Assembly: GCF_002936985.1 (NCBI RefSeq)
Contig: NZ_MPZN01000006.1
Span: 26,116 to 90,115, forward strand
Source of the DNA: Microterricola pindariensis
Lineage (GTDB): Bacteria > Actinomycetota > Actinomycetes > Actinomycetales > Microbacteriaceae
Reading direction: 5' to 3'
DNA length: 64,000 nucleotides
Shown in pieces: positions 17,761 through 25,650 of the stretch (position 1 is the stretch's first letter; the number at the start of each line of letters is the position of its first letter). The notes under the pieces were generated by a model that did not search any database, was not told where the DNA came from, and worked only from the letters and a program-made list of their open reading frames with translations. The position numbers and the translations under genes are program-made.

Positions 17761-19328
17761 TGCCAGAGCTCATCCCGCTCATGGTCCTGATCCCCCTGAT
17801 CGCGGCCGCACTCACCGTCATCTTCGGGCGCCAGCCGCGCCTGCAGGTGGCCATCAGCAGCACCGCGCTGACCGCCACCGTCGCGATCAGCGCCGTGCAG
17901 ATCGCCCTCATCGACCAGAACGGCCCGGCGGTCGTCGCCGTCGGCGGCTGGGCGGCGCCCTGGGGCATCGCCCTCGTGGTGGACAGGCTCTCGGCCATCA
18001 TGCTGCTGATCTCGGCGATCATGCTGCTCGGCGTGCTCATCTACTCCATCGGCCAGGGGGTCGCCGACCGCCACCGCGAGACGCCGGTGTCGATCTTCCA
18101 CCCCAGCTACCTCATCCTCTCTGCCGGAGTCTTCACCACCTTCATCGCCGGCGACCTGTTCAACCTCTACGTCGGCTTCGAGGTGCTGCTCGCGTCGAGC
18201 TACGTGCTGCTCACGCTCGGCGGCACCGGTGAGCGGATCCGCGCCGGCGTCACCTACATCATCGTCAGCCTGGTCAGCTCGCTGTTCTTCCTGGCTTCCA
18301 TCGCGCTGATCTACGGCGCGACGGGAACGGTCAACATGGCCCAGCTCTCCGTGCGGCTCGGAGAGCTCCCGGCCGACGTGCAACTGGTGCTGCACGTGCT
18401 GCTGCTGATCGGCTTCGGCATCAAGGCCGCGGTGTTCCCACTCTCCTTCTGGCTGCCGGATTCCTACCCGACGGCGCCCGCGCCGGTGACTGCCGTGTTC
18501 GCCGGCCTGCTCACCAAGGTGGGGGTCTACGCCCTGATTCGTACCGAGACGGTGCTCTTCGCCGGGCACGATCTGAGCGCGCTGTTCCTGGTGATCGGCA
18601 GCCTGACGATGATCGTCGGCATCCTCGGCGCGCTCGCCCAGGCCGACATCAAACGACTGCTCTCGTTCACCCTGGTCAGCCACATCGGCTACATGCTGTT
18701 CGGCATCGGGCTGGCCACCACGCTGGGCCTGGCCGCGACCATCTACTACGTTGTGCACCACATCACCGTGCAGACGACGCTGTTCCTCACGACCGGACTC
18801 ATCGAGCGCACCGGCGGCGCCACCTCCATCAACCGGCTGGCCGGCCTGCTCAAGGCCTCGCCGCTCGTCGCCATCCTCTTCTTCATCCCGGCGCTGAACC
18901 TCGGCGGCATCCCGCCCTTCTCTGGCTTCATCGGCAAGGTCGGCCTATTCATGGCCGGCGCCGCGGCGCCCAGCCCGCTCGTCTGGATCGGGATCGCTGC
19001 CGGTGCGATCACCTCCCTGCTCACCCTGTACGCGCTCACCCGGTTCTGGAACATGGCCTTCTGGCGCGGCAAGGGCGAGCTCAAGGGCTACGAGTCGGTG
19101 CTGATCGAGTCGTTGCAGGAGGCCCCGGAGGCCCCGGACGCCTCGGTGGCGGTCAAGACCCGCACGGTGCCTGCCACGATGCTCGCCGTGACCGCCGGCA
19201 TGGTCGCGCTGACCGTGGCGCTCACGGTATTCGCCGGACCGCTGTTCGGCATTGCCGAGCGGGCTGCAGAAGACCTGAAGACCCCGGCCTTCTACATCGA
19301 CACCGTCTTCCCTGGGGGTGTGCAGTGA
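17760..19328 (+). CDS. mnhD: Mrp Na+/H+ antiporter subunit D
   Basis: A 522-residue NuoN/MrpD-type subunit with about 14 helices. It keeps the family's proton-channel features: the VGFEVLLASSYVLLTLGG helix, the KAAVFPLSFWLPDSYPTAPAPVTAVFAGLLTKVGVYALIR block and ADIKRLLSFTLVSHIGYML. It forms the second large antiporter-like subunit beside MrpA in the membrane. The start overlaps the mnhC stop (TGATG), and the stop overlaps the GTG start of mnhE, so the genes are tightly coupled. Confidence 0.93.
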   Translation: MPELIPLMVLIPLIAAALTVIFGRQPRLQVAISSTALTATVAISAVQIALIDQNGPAVVAVGGWAAPWGIALVVDRLSAIMLLISAIMLLGVLIYSIGQGVADRHRETPVSIFHPSYLILSAGVFTTFIAGDLFNLYVGFEVLLASSYVLLTLGGTGERIRAGVTYIIVSLVSSLFFLASIALIYGATGTVNMAQLSVRLGELPADVQLVLHVLLLIGFGIKAAVFPLSFWLPDSYPTAPAPVTAVFAGLLTKVGVYALIRTETVLFAGHDLSALFLVIGSLTMIVGILGALAQADIKRLLSFTLVSHIGYMLFGIGLATTLGLAATIYYVVHHITVQTTLFLTTGLIERTGGATSINRLAGLLKASPLVAILFFIPALNLGGIPPFSGFIGKVGLFMAGAAAPSPLVWIGIAAGAITSLLTLYALTRFWNMAFWRGKGELKGYESVLIESLQEAPEAPDASVAVKTRTVPATMLAVTAGMVALTVALTVFAGPLFGIAERAAEDLKTPAFYIDTVFPGGVQ

Positions 19329-20017
19329 CCGAGGCACAGAACGAGAACCCATCGAACCCGGCCCCCATGCGCGGCGGCGTCATCCCGACCAGCCGTGTGC
19401 CCAGCGGGCCGGCCTTCCCCGAGACGGAGCAGACACACCGGCAGAACCTGTGGCGCCAATTCCCCCTGCTCGTCATCCTGGTCGCGCTCTGGCTGCTGCT
19501 CTGGGAAGAGATCACGGTGATGAGCGTCGTGACCGGCGTGCTGCTGGCGCTGTTCGTCACCCGCGTGTTCTACCTGCCGCCGATCGCGCTGAGCGGGCGG
19601 CTGAACCCGTGGCGACTGCTGATCTTCGTCGGGCGGATGATCTCCGACATCACCTTCGCCTCACTGCACGTGGCCTGGCTGGCGATCAACCCGCGGTACC
19701 ACCCGATCAACTCGATCCTCGCGATCAAGCTGCACACGCGCAGCGACCTCGTCATCACCCTGACCGCGGTCTCGATCTCGCTCGTCCCCGGCACCGTGGT
19801 AATCGACGCCGACCGGGAGAACGCGATCCTCTACATCCATGCCCTCGGCACGCGCACCCCGGAGGACATCGACAGAATCCGGCGCGATGTGCTCGGCACG
19901 GAGGAGCGCATCGTGCTGGCGATCGGCGCGAAGGACGAGGCCGACGGCATCCGTGCGGACCGCCGAGAGCGCGAGGGCGGCGTCGGAACCGTCGGCGCGA
20001 GACGGAAGGGAGACTGA
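19325..20017 (+). CDS. mnhE: Mrp Na+/H+ antiporter subunit E
   Basis: The 230-residue MnhE has a GTG start (19325) overlapping the mnhD stop. Two to three hydrophobic segments (about residues 45-85) are followed by the family signature WRLLIFVGRMISDITFASLHVAWL-like stretch and by SISLVPGTVVIDADRENAILYIHAL, typical of MrpE. Both ends are longer than usual: a Pro/Asn-rich head and a polar, Arg/Glu-rich tail. E, F and G are small subunits needed for assembly or proton and sodium routing in the complex. Confidence 0.92.
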   Translation: MTEAQNENPSNPAPMRGGVIPTSRVPSGPAFPETEQTHRQNLWRQFPLLVILVALWLLLWEEITVMSVVTGVLLALFVTRVFYLPPIALSGRLNPWRLLIFVGRMISDITFASLHVAWLAINPRYHPINSILAIKLHTRSDLVITLTAVSISLVPGTVVIDADRENAILYIHALGTRTPEDIDRIRRDVLGTEERIVLAIGAKDEADGIRADRREREGGVGTVGARRKGD

Positions 20018-20018
20018 C

Positions 20019-20291
20019 ATGTCGTTCCTCATGATTGTCGCCGTGCTGGCCGGAGTGATGTTCGGGATCGGCGCGCTCTGCGCGGTCTACCGGATCATTC
20101 GCGGGCCGTCGATCCTGGATCGGGCCCTGGCCGCCGACGTCATGCTCGCGATCGCCATCTGCGCGCTCGGCGCCGAGATGGCCATCAACCGGCACACCGA
20201 CACGCTGCCCGTGCTGCTGGTGCTGGCCATGTTCGCCATCGTCGGCTCGATCAGCATCGCCCGCTTCATGTCCAAGCAGGACGCATCATGA
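20019..20291 (+). CDS. mnhF: Mrp Na+/H+ antiporter subunit F
   Basis: A 90-residue, three-helix protein. The family core YRIIRGPSILDRALAADVM is present at about residues 26-44, followed by two more helices. The ATG at 20019 lies one base after the mnhE stop with GGAAGGGAG ahead of it. Longer in-frame readings overlap mnhE and are not supported. Its stop overlaps the ATG of mnhG. Confidence 0.92.
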   Translation: MSFLMIVAVLAGVMFGIGALCAVYRIIRGPSILDRALAADVMLAIAICALGAEMAINRHTDTLPVLLVLAMFAIVGSISIARFMSKQDAS

Positions 20292-20671
20292 ACGAGATCC
20301 TCGCCGGTGTGCTCATCCTGCTCAGCGCCTTCCTGTCGATGGCTGCCGGCATCGGCATCCTGCGCTTCCCCGACGTGCTCTCGCGCCTGCACGCGTCGAC
20401 GAAGCCGCAGATTCTCGGTGTGGCGGCGATCGTGGTCGCCATCTGGCTGCTGAACCCGAGCTGGGGCGTCGCCTCGACGCTGATCCTGGTGCTCGGCTTC
20501 CAGATGATGACGCAGCCGATGACGGCGCACATGATCGGCCGTGCCGCGTACCGCACCGAGCACGTGCGCGCCGACCTGCTCATCGCCGATGAGATCGCGG
20601 ATGCCGTCGATGCGGCGTCCGCGGCCGAGGCCGAGGCCTCAGAGGCCGGGGAGTCGCGCCCCGCCGAGTAG
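20288..20671 (+). CDS. mnhG: Mrp Na+/H+ antiporter subunit G
   Basis: A 127-residue protein with three helices and the MnhG signature GILRFPDVLSRLHASTKPQILG (shown in part: FPDVLSRLHASTKP, about residues 28-41). The C-terminal 30 residues are an Ala/Glu-rich polar tail. It is the last gene of the operon; a dispersed repeat and a convergent MarR gene follow. The operon order is A/B-C-D-E-F-G, a complete Mrp set. Confidence 0.92.
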   Translation: MNEILAGVLILLSAFLSMAAGIGILRFPDVLSRLHASTKPQILGVAAIVVAIWLLNPSWGVASTLILVLGFQMMTQPMTAHMIGRAAYRTEHVRADLLIADEIADAVDAASAAEAEASEAGESRPAE

Positions 20672-20679
20672 CGGCCCCC

Positions 20680-20720
20680 GCTGGTTGAGCGGCCCCCGCG
20701 GTTGAGTTTGTCGAAACCCC
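20680..20720. repeat. Two adjacent copies of the ggttgag...gtcgaaacc dispersed repeat
   Basis: GCTGGTTGAGCGGCCCCCGC is followed by GCGGTTGAGTTTGTCGAAAC, two partial copies of one repeat in tandem, between the convergent mnhG and MarR genes. Copies elsewhere in the window begin GGTTTCGACA on the other strand. Confidence 0.6.
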
Positions 20721-20747
20721 CGGGCTGCCCGGGCTCGAGCGGCCCAG

Positions 20748-21287
20748 TTACGGCGCGGGGTCGAGCGCCTTGGCCGGGTGGCAAGCCGTGGCGGTGAGCC
20801 GGCCGTCCGGGTCGAGCCGCTCCAGCAGCGAGCCGGCGATCGCGTAGAGCTGGTCGAGCTGCTCGGCGCTGAGCGCGTCGAGCACGGTGCTGCGCACGGT
20901 GTCGTGGTGGCCGGGCGCCGCGGCGTCGAGCAGGGCGAGGCCCTCCGGCGTGATGCGCGCATTCGTGGCCCGGCGGTCCTCCGGGCACGGGAAGCGCTCG
21001 ACGAGGCCGCGCTCCTCGAGCCGGCGCACGACGTGCGAGAGGCGGGGGAGCGTGGCATTCGTGCTGGCGGCCAGCGCCGTCATCCGCATGGCCTCTCCCG
21101 GCGCGGACGCCAACGCCATCAGCGTCATGTACTCGAAGTGGGTGAGCTTGGCGTCGCGCAGCAGCTGGGCGTCCAGCACGGGAGGCAGCAGCTCGACGAC
21201 CGCGATCAGGCGCTGCCAGGCTGCGGCCTCGTCGTCGTTCATCGGGCGCGGGCCGGCCGTGCTGGTGCTGCGTGCTGGCTCGGTCAT
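20748..21287 (-). CDS. MarR-family transcriptional regulator
   Basis: The 179-residue winged-helix protein has the MarR core: THFEYMTLMALASAPGEAMRM, then ALAASTNATLPRLSHVVRRLEERG for the recognition helix, then the wing CPEDRRATNARITPEG. Helices at both ends form the dimer. The start may instead be the ATG of MNDDEAAAW, 15 codons in. It faces away from an NADP-oxidoreductase gene, with a perfect 11-bp inverted repeat in the gap, so it probably represses that gene and itself. Confidence 0.87.
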   Translation of the reverse strand: MTEPARSTSTAGPRPMNDDEAAAWQRLIAVVELLPPVLDAQLLRDAKLTHFEYMTLMALASAPGEAMRMTALAASTNATLPRLSHVVRRLEERGLVERFPCPEDRRATNARITPEGLALLDAAAPGHHDTVRSTVLDALSAEQLDQLYAIAGSLLERLDPDGRLTATACHPAKALDPAP

Positions 21288-21318
21288 GCCCCCAGTCTAC
21301 CGCTTGTCGCGGCAATAG

Positions 21319-21358
21319 TTGACGCAACAAGTAAATGGGGTTATGGTTTTACTTGTTG
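21319..21358 (+). promoter_or_regulatory. Promoter with overlapping MarR operator
   Basis: A -35 box TTGACG (21319-21324) and -10 box TATGGT (21342-21347) are 17 bp apart, pointing at the oxidoreductase gene. An inverted repeat with arms CAACAAGTAAA (21325-21335) and TTTACTTGTTG (21348-21358) fills the spacer and the start region. The arms are perfect, with a 12-bp centre. A protein bound here would block polymerase, as expected for the divergent MarR regulator. The -35 and -10 calls are by eye. Confidence 0.7.
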
Positions 21359-21397
21359 GAACAACCAAAGCGCCCCGGCGCAGATTGCAGGAGAGAC

Positions 21398-21973
21398 ATG
21401 ACCACGGTCAGCATCATCGGAAACGGCAACATGGGCACCGCAATCGGCGGCATCGTGACGGCCGGCGGCAACAATGTCGAGTTCATCGGGCGTGACGCGG
21501 ACGCCGCGATCAACGGCGACATCGTCGTGCTCGCCGTCGGTTACCCGGCCGTCGCCGACGTCATCGCCGCGCACGGCGACAAGCTCGCCGGCAAGGTCGT
21601 CGTCGACATCACCAACCCGCTCAACTTCGAGACCTTCGACTCGCTCGTCGTACCCGCCGACGGCTCGGCCGCCGCGGTCATCGCCGAGGCGCTGCCCGCC
21701 TCCAGCGTGCTCAAGGCCTTCAACACGAACTTCGCCGCCACCCTGGCCGGCAACACCGTCGGCGGCAACGCCGCCACCACCGTGCACATCGCCGGTGACA
21801 GCGCAGACGCGAAGGCGCTGCTCGGCTCGGTGCTGCAGGCCGGAGGCGTCGCCTCCGTCGACGCCGGCGCTCTCGCCCGCGCCCGCGAGCTGGAGGCAAT
21901 CGGGTTCCTGCAGCTCACGCTCGCCGTGCAGGAGAAGATCGGCTGGAACGCCGGCTTCGCGCTGATCAAGTAG
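21398..21973 (+). CDS. NADPH-dependent F420 reductase-like (NADP oxidoreductase) protein
   Basis: A 191-residue Rossmann-fold protein. The dinucleotide-binding glycines IIGNGNMGTAIG are at residues 6-17, and the ITNPLNFETFDSL and KAFNTNF motifs match the F420-dependent NADP oxidoreductase family. Many such proteins in actinobacteria act on quinone or flavin-like substrates and are under MarR or HxlR control. It is expressed from the promoter with a MarR operator just upstream, and has a CAGGAGAG ribosome site. The gene ends in two stacked hairpins. Confidence 0.8.
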   Translation: MTTVSIIGNGNMGTAIGGIVTAGGNNVEFIGRDADAAINGDIVVLAVGYPAVADVIAAHGDKLAGKVVVDITNPLNFETFDSLVVPADGSAAAVIAEALPASSVLKAFNTNFAATLAGNTVGGNAATTVHIAGDSADAKALLGSVLQAGGVASVDAGALARARELEAIGFLQLTLAVQEKIGWNAGFALIK

Positions 21974-21977
21974 TGCA

Positions 21978-22038
21978 ACGGCCCCGCCTCGGCGGGGCCG
22001 TCGGACGAGGGGCCCGCTCTGGATGGAGCGGGCCCTTT
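21978..22038 (+). terminator. Two tandem terminators after the oxidoreductase
   Basis: The first hairpin, ACGGCCCCGCC (21978-21988) with GGCGGGGCCGT (21991-22001), has an 11-bp stem and two-base loop. The second, GGGCCCGCTC (22010-22019) with GAGCGGGCCC (22026-22035), has a six-base loop and a TTTGT tail. Both lie between the oxidoreductase and the membrane-protein gene. Confidence 0.85.
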
Positions 22039-22091
22039 GTCGTTCCCGGCCGAGGACGCCCTAGGATCGCTGCAAGGAAGAGGGGTGTCGG

Positions 22092-22628
22092 ATGGGCGGC
22101 AACGAGCTCGAGGTGCGCGAGCGCGCGGACGCGACGGGGGTGCGCGGCTTCGCCCGCTCGGTGGTGACCGAATCGGCCGTCTACGGCGTGATCCTGGTGT
22201 CGGCGATGGTGATCGTCACGGGGCAGAAGTCCGACGCGTCGATCGATGTATTCCTCAAGGTGCTTGGCACCGTGATCGTATTCTGGATCGCGCATATCTT
22301 CGCCGAGGTCGTCGGCGGCTTCGGGGCGACCGGGGGCGACGACGCGGTGTCGGTGCGCAAGTTGATCGCGCACGGCGTGCAGCGCTCCTGGGGCCTGCTC
22401 GCCGCTGCGCTGATCCCGCTCGGCGTGATCCTGCTCGGCACGGTCGGCGTGCTCAGCGACGATGCCGCCGTCTGGGCGGCGCTCTGGGTCGACGTCGTGC
22501 TGCTCGGCGTGCTCGGCTATCTGGCCGTCGCCCGCCGGACGCGGCGGCAGGCCCCACGGGTGGTGGGCGCGCTGCTGACCGCCGCGCTCGGGGTCGGGAT
22601 CATGCTGCTCAAGGCCTTCATCCACTGA
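22092..22628 (+). CDS. Small integral membrane protein, unknown function (paralogue of 5783-6352)
   Basis: A 178-residue protein with a polar head and four to five hydrophobic segments: VYGVILVSAMVIVTG, FLKVLGTVIVFWIAHIF, LLAAALIPLGVILLG, WVDVVLLGVLGYLAV and GALLTAALGVGIMLLKAF. It aligns along its length with the protein at 5783-6352 and shares the end LLKAFIH against ALKAIIH. No enzymatic motif is visible. The ATG at 22092 has an AAGAGGGG site. It is alone between terminators and a convergent hydrolase gene. Confidence 0.7.
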   Translation: MGGNELEVRERADATGVRGFARSVVTESAVYGVILVSAMVIVTGQKSDASIDVFLKVLGTVIVFWIAHIFAEVVGGFGATGGDDAVSVRKLIAHGVQRSWGLLAAALIPLGVILLGTVGVLSDDAAVWAALWVDVVLLGVLGYLAVARRTRRQAPRVVGALLTAALGVGIMLLKAFIH

Positions 22629-22636
22629 GAGAGGCG

Positions 22637-23473
22637 TCAGCGCGCCGAGGCGGCGGCCAGGTGGGCGAGCTGGGCGCGCACGGCGGCATGGGCCGCCGGC
22701 AGGATGGCGGGGTCGACGTCTGGGTAGACGAGGGCGGTGACGCGCTCCGTGAGCTCCGCGGGCTGCGGATCCGCCGGGTCGACGCCGAGGGTCGCCAGCG
22801 CGGCGCGCACCTCGTCCAGGCGCCTCCGCCTGTGCTCCAGGTACTGGGCCCCGACCTCGGCGAGGCTTGGCAGCGTCGGCCCGTGGGCGGGCAGCGCGAG
22901 CGCCGGGCCGAGGGCGACCAGTCGCTCCAGCGACGCCAGGTACTCGCCCAGGGTGCCGTCCGGGTGGGCGATGACCGTGCTGCCGCGACCGAGGATCGTG
23001 TCGCCGGTCAGCACGGAGCCGGAGCCGGCGCCGGCGTCGGCGCCGGCGGAGTCCGCGTCGCCGGCCGCGTCCTCCGGGAGCAGGAAGCACAACGAGTCGG
23101 CCGTGTGGCCCGGCGTGTGCAGCACGACGATCTCGGTGCCGGCCGCCGCGATCCGCTCGCCATCCCGCAGCGGGGCGCCGCCGATGCAGTAGTCGGCGTC
23201 GAACGCCCGGACGCGCGCCCCGGTGAGCGCGGCCAGGCGCGCGCTGGCCGCGGTGTGGTCGGCATGCCCGTGGGTCACCAGGATCAGCTCGATCGGGCCG
23301 GATGCCACCAGTGCGGCCACGTGGGACTCGTCCAGCGGGCCCGGGTCGACGAGCACGGATGCCGCGGCATCCGTGCCCCGAATCAGGTAGCTGTTCGTGC
23401 CGTCGAGGGTCATCGGGCCGGGGTTTGGCGCGCGCAGCCGCCGGGTGAGGCGGCTCGTTCTCGTGGCGTCCAT
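22637..23473 (-). CDS. Metallo-beta-lactamase-fold hydrolase (LACTB2/glyoxalase II-like)
   Basis: The 278-residue protein has the zinc motif THGHADH (residues 67-73), a further ligand region VLHTPGHTADSLCF and LTGDTILGRGSTVI, and the late PAHGPT histidine. These make up the full MBL metal site. A C-terminal helical extension (RRRRLDEVRAALATLG) fits the LACTB2-like subfamily. A Ala/Gly/Asp-rich loop follows the third ligand region (AGDADSAGADAGAGSG). The substrate is unknown; thioesters, nucleic acids and lactones are used by relatives. It is divergent from a NUDIX gene. Confidence 0.85.
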   Translation of the reverse strand: MDATRTSRLTRRLRAPNPGPMTLDGTNSYLIRGTDAAASVLVDPGPLDESHVAALVASGPIELILVTHGHADHTAASARLAALTGARVRAFDADYCIGGAPLRDGERIAAAGTEIVVLHTPGHTADSLCFLLPEDAAGDADSAGADAGAGSGSVLTGDTILGRGSTVIAHPDGTLGEYLASLERLVALGPALALPAHGPTLPSLAEVGAQYLEHRRRRLDEVRAALATLGVDPADPQPAELTERVTALVYPDVDPAILPAAHAAVRAQLAHLAAASAR

Positions 23474-23578
23474 GCATGAATCCTTCGACTGTCTCGTCGC
23501 ATCCTATGGCCGAGATGCGCCATCGGGCTGTGTGCCCCGCGCGGTTGTCGTAGGGTGGGGCGGTCGAGGGAGACGGCC

Positions 23579-24325
23579 ATGAAGACCAACGATCGCACGG
23601 CGCCGGCGGGTGTGACCGGGCTGGCCGCCACCGTCGTGCTGCTGCGCGCGGGAGCGCAGCGTGCGCCCGGCGTCGAGGTGCTGCTGCTCGAGCGTCCGCA
23701 CGACCGGGGCAGCTTCGCCGGAGCATGGGTCTTCCCCGGCGGCGCCGTCGACCCCGAGGAGCTTCCCGCCGGGCACGGCCCGGCTGGGCGCGGGCCTCTG
23801 GAGCTCACACTGACCGAGGAGGAAGCGGCGAGCCGGCGCGCGGCCGTTCGCGAGACCCGTGAGGAAACGGGCCTGGTGCTGCAGGCGGCGCAGCTCGCGC
23901 CGCTCTCGCGCTGGCACCCGCCTCGGGAGGCGCCGAAACGCCTGCGCACCTGGTTCTGGCTCGCCGCGGCTCCAGCGGGCCCCATCACCGTGGCGCCGGA
24001 CGAGGCCGTTGGCCACCGCTGGCTGAGCCCGGATGCCGCGCTCGCGCAGCACGCGCGCGGTGAACTGCGGCTCTTCCCGCCGACCTGGCTCACGCTGCAC
24101 GGGCTGCTCGGTGCGACATCCGTCGCCGCACTGCTGCAGCGTGCCCGGGGGAGCGAGCGGGCGGAGTTCGCCACACGCATGCTGCCGGGCGGGGGCATGA
24201 CCGTGTGGCCCCCGGATGTCGCGTACGGCCAGGATGCGGCCGACCCCGCGCGGATTGATGCGCCCGGCCCGCGCAACCGGCTGGACATGCGCGAGCTGCC
24301 CTGGCGCTATCTGCGCGCGGGCTGA
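23579..24325 (+). CDS. NUDIX hydrolase
   Basis: A 248-residue protein with the Nudix catalytic end RETREETGL (about residues 100-108) after the opening PGGAVDPEE (about 53-61). About 30 extra residues sit inside the box (TLTEEEAASRRAAV nearby), as seen in larger NUDT19-like members, which hydrolyse CoA derivatives. The wall of conserved prolines (FPPTWLTLHGLL) follows. The chosen ATG at 23579 has a CGAGGGAGA ribosome site; an in-frame start eight codons upstream would overlap that site. The substrate is not established. Confidence 0.85.
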   Translation: MKTNDRTAPAGVTGLAATVVLLRAGAQRAPGVEVLLLERPHDRGSFAGAWVFPGGAVDPEELPAGHGPAGRGPLELTLTEEEAASRRAAVRETREETGLVLQAAQLAPLSRWHPPREAPKRLRTWFWLAAAPAGPITVAPDEAVGHRWLSPDAALAQHARGELRLFPPTWLTLHGLLGATSVAALLQRARGSERAEFATRMLPGGGMTVWPPDVAYGQDAADPARIDAPGPRNRLDMRELPWRYLRAG

Positions 24326-24354
24326 GCGGAGCTTCGCGACTCGCGCCGGCAGCC

Positions 24355-25392
24355 TCAGTCGCGCGCGGCCAGTGAGGCGATGCGGGCGAGCACCTGGTGC
24401 GAGAGTTGGCGCTTGTCCATCTGGTTGACGGTGCCGGCGATCACGAGGTGCTTCTCGGGGGCGTAGTAGAGCACCGAGCCGATCGACCCCGAGTGCCCGA
24501 CGAGCCGTGGCATCGGGTCAAGCGGTGAGAACACCCGCGGCAGGGTGTACTGCATCACCCCGAGCCCGTAGCGCAGCGGGCCGAAGACGGAGTTCGTCTG
24601 CGCGGTCAGCTGGGGCAGCCAGTGCGGGTCGAACAGCTCCCCGCCGAGGAACGCGCGCAGGAAGCGGGTGCACTCGGGCAGCGTGGAGACGATCGCCCCC
24701 TGTGAGCCGCAGGAGGCGAGCGTCAGCGGCAGGCGCAGCGGCCGGCCCTTCGAGAAGAACGGCGCGACCTCGTCGTAGCGCTGCATCGTGTCCCGGTCGA
24801 AGAGGTAGCTGTTGCCGAGGCCGAGCGGGCGGAAGATCTGCGTGTCCAGCGCGTCGCGATAGCTCTGCCCGCCGGCCTGCTCGATCACGAGGCCGAGCAG
24901 GGTGAAGTTCGTGTCGGAGTAGTGCGCGCGGCTGGTGCCGGGGGCGAAGCGCGCCGGCATCCGCCGAGTGCGCTCGATGGACTCGTCCGGCGTCCAGGCG
25001 AGATCGCCGGCGAGCGACTCGGCGAGGAACCCGCCCGGCCCCTCGAAGTAGTCGGCGAGGCCGCTGGTCTGGCTGAGCAGTTGGCGCACGGTGATCGAGC
25101 CGCCGTGGTCGACGCCGCCGTGGGTGTTCAGGCCCTGCATGGTGCCGGCCGGCAGGTAGTCGGCGGCGGGCTTGTCCAGATCGACCAGGCCGGCGTCGAC
25201 GAGGCGCAGCACCAGCACCGTCGTGTACAGCTTGGTGATGCTGGCGATGAAGATCGGTTGGTCCTGCTCGCCGAACGTCCACGACCAGTCGGAGTCGGTG
25301 CGCTCCACCCGCCAGAGCACCGCGCCGGTGAGGCGGTGGGCGGCGGCCCGCGTGGCGGCGGCGTCGAGCTTGGTGGTGAGTGCGTCGGTCAT
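24355..25392 (-). CDS. Serine hydrolase of the class C beta-lactamase family
   Basis: The 345-residue protein has the acylation motif SITK (Ser51 and Lys54), a YSDTN motif in place of the usual YxN, and GHSGSIGS near the C-terminus as the third (KTG/HSG-like) motif. These mark the beta-lactamase/D-aminopeptidase/esterase EstB family. No signal peptide is visible, so a cytoplasmic esterase or peptidase is likelier than a secreted lactamase. The ATG at 25392 is preferred over upstream in-frame starts because the 54 extra residues are low-complexity and unlike the family. Confidence 0.82.
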   Translation of the reverse strand: MTDALTTKLDAAATRAAAHRLTGAVLWRVERTDSDWSWTFGEQDQPIFIASITKLYTTVLVLRLVDAGLVDLDKPAADYLPAGTMQGLNTHGGVDHGGSITVRQLLSQTSGLADYFEGPGGFLAESLAGDLAWTPDESIERTRRMPARFAPGTSRAHYSDTNFTLLGLVIEQAGGQSYRDALDTQIFRPLGLGNSYLFDRDTMQRYDEVAPFFSKGRPLRLPLTLASCGSQGAIVSTLPECTRFLRAFLGGELFDPHWLPQLTAQTNSVFGPLRYGLGVMQYTLPRVFSPLDPMPRLVGHSGSIGSVLYYAPEKHLVIAGTVNQMDKRQLSHQVLARIASLAARD

Positions 25393-25650
25393 GGTTGGCA
25401 CGGTGTCAGATCCCCCAGGATGCGCCGGTTTGCGCCGGCATTCGGTCGAGTTCGGAGAGGTCGAGGGCGGCCACGCCGTGGATGCGGGCATCGATCGTGT
25501 GCGCTCTGCCCCTGCATCCGGCCCAGCGCGCTCCTCGATCCCCCCGAGGAGCACATCGACGTCCTCGTCGGCCTTCAGTATCCGACACAGCCTGCCATGC
25601 CTGCGGCTTGTCCGGCAGCACCCGTTCAGGGTTCACCGGGCGTCTGTGGG

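Noticed and set aside
25406..25636. Minus-strand reading of 76 codons between the serine hydrolase and LacI genes
   Set aside because: The last 25 residues look protein-like, but the first 50 are Arg/Gly-rich and no ribosome site is convincing. It may be a remnant; it cannot be supported as a gene.
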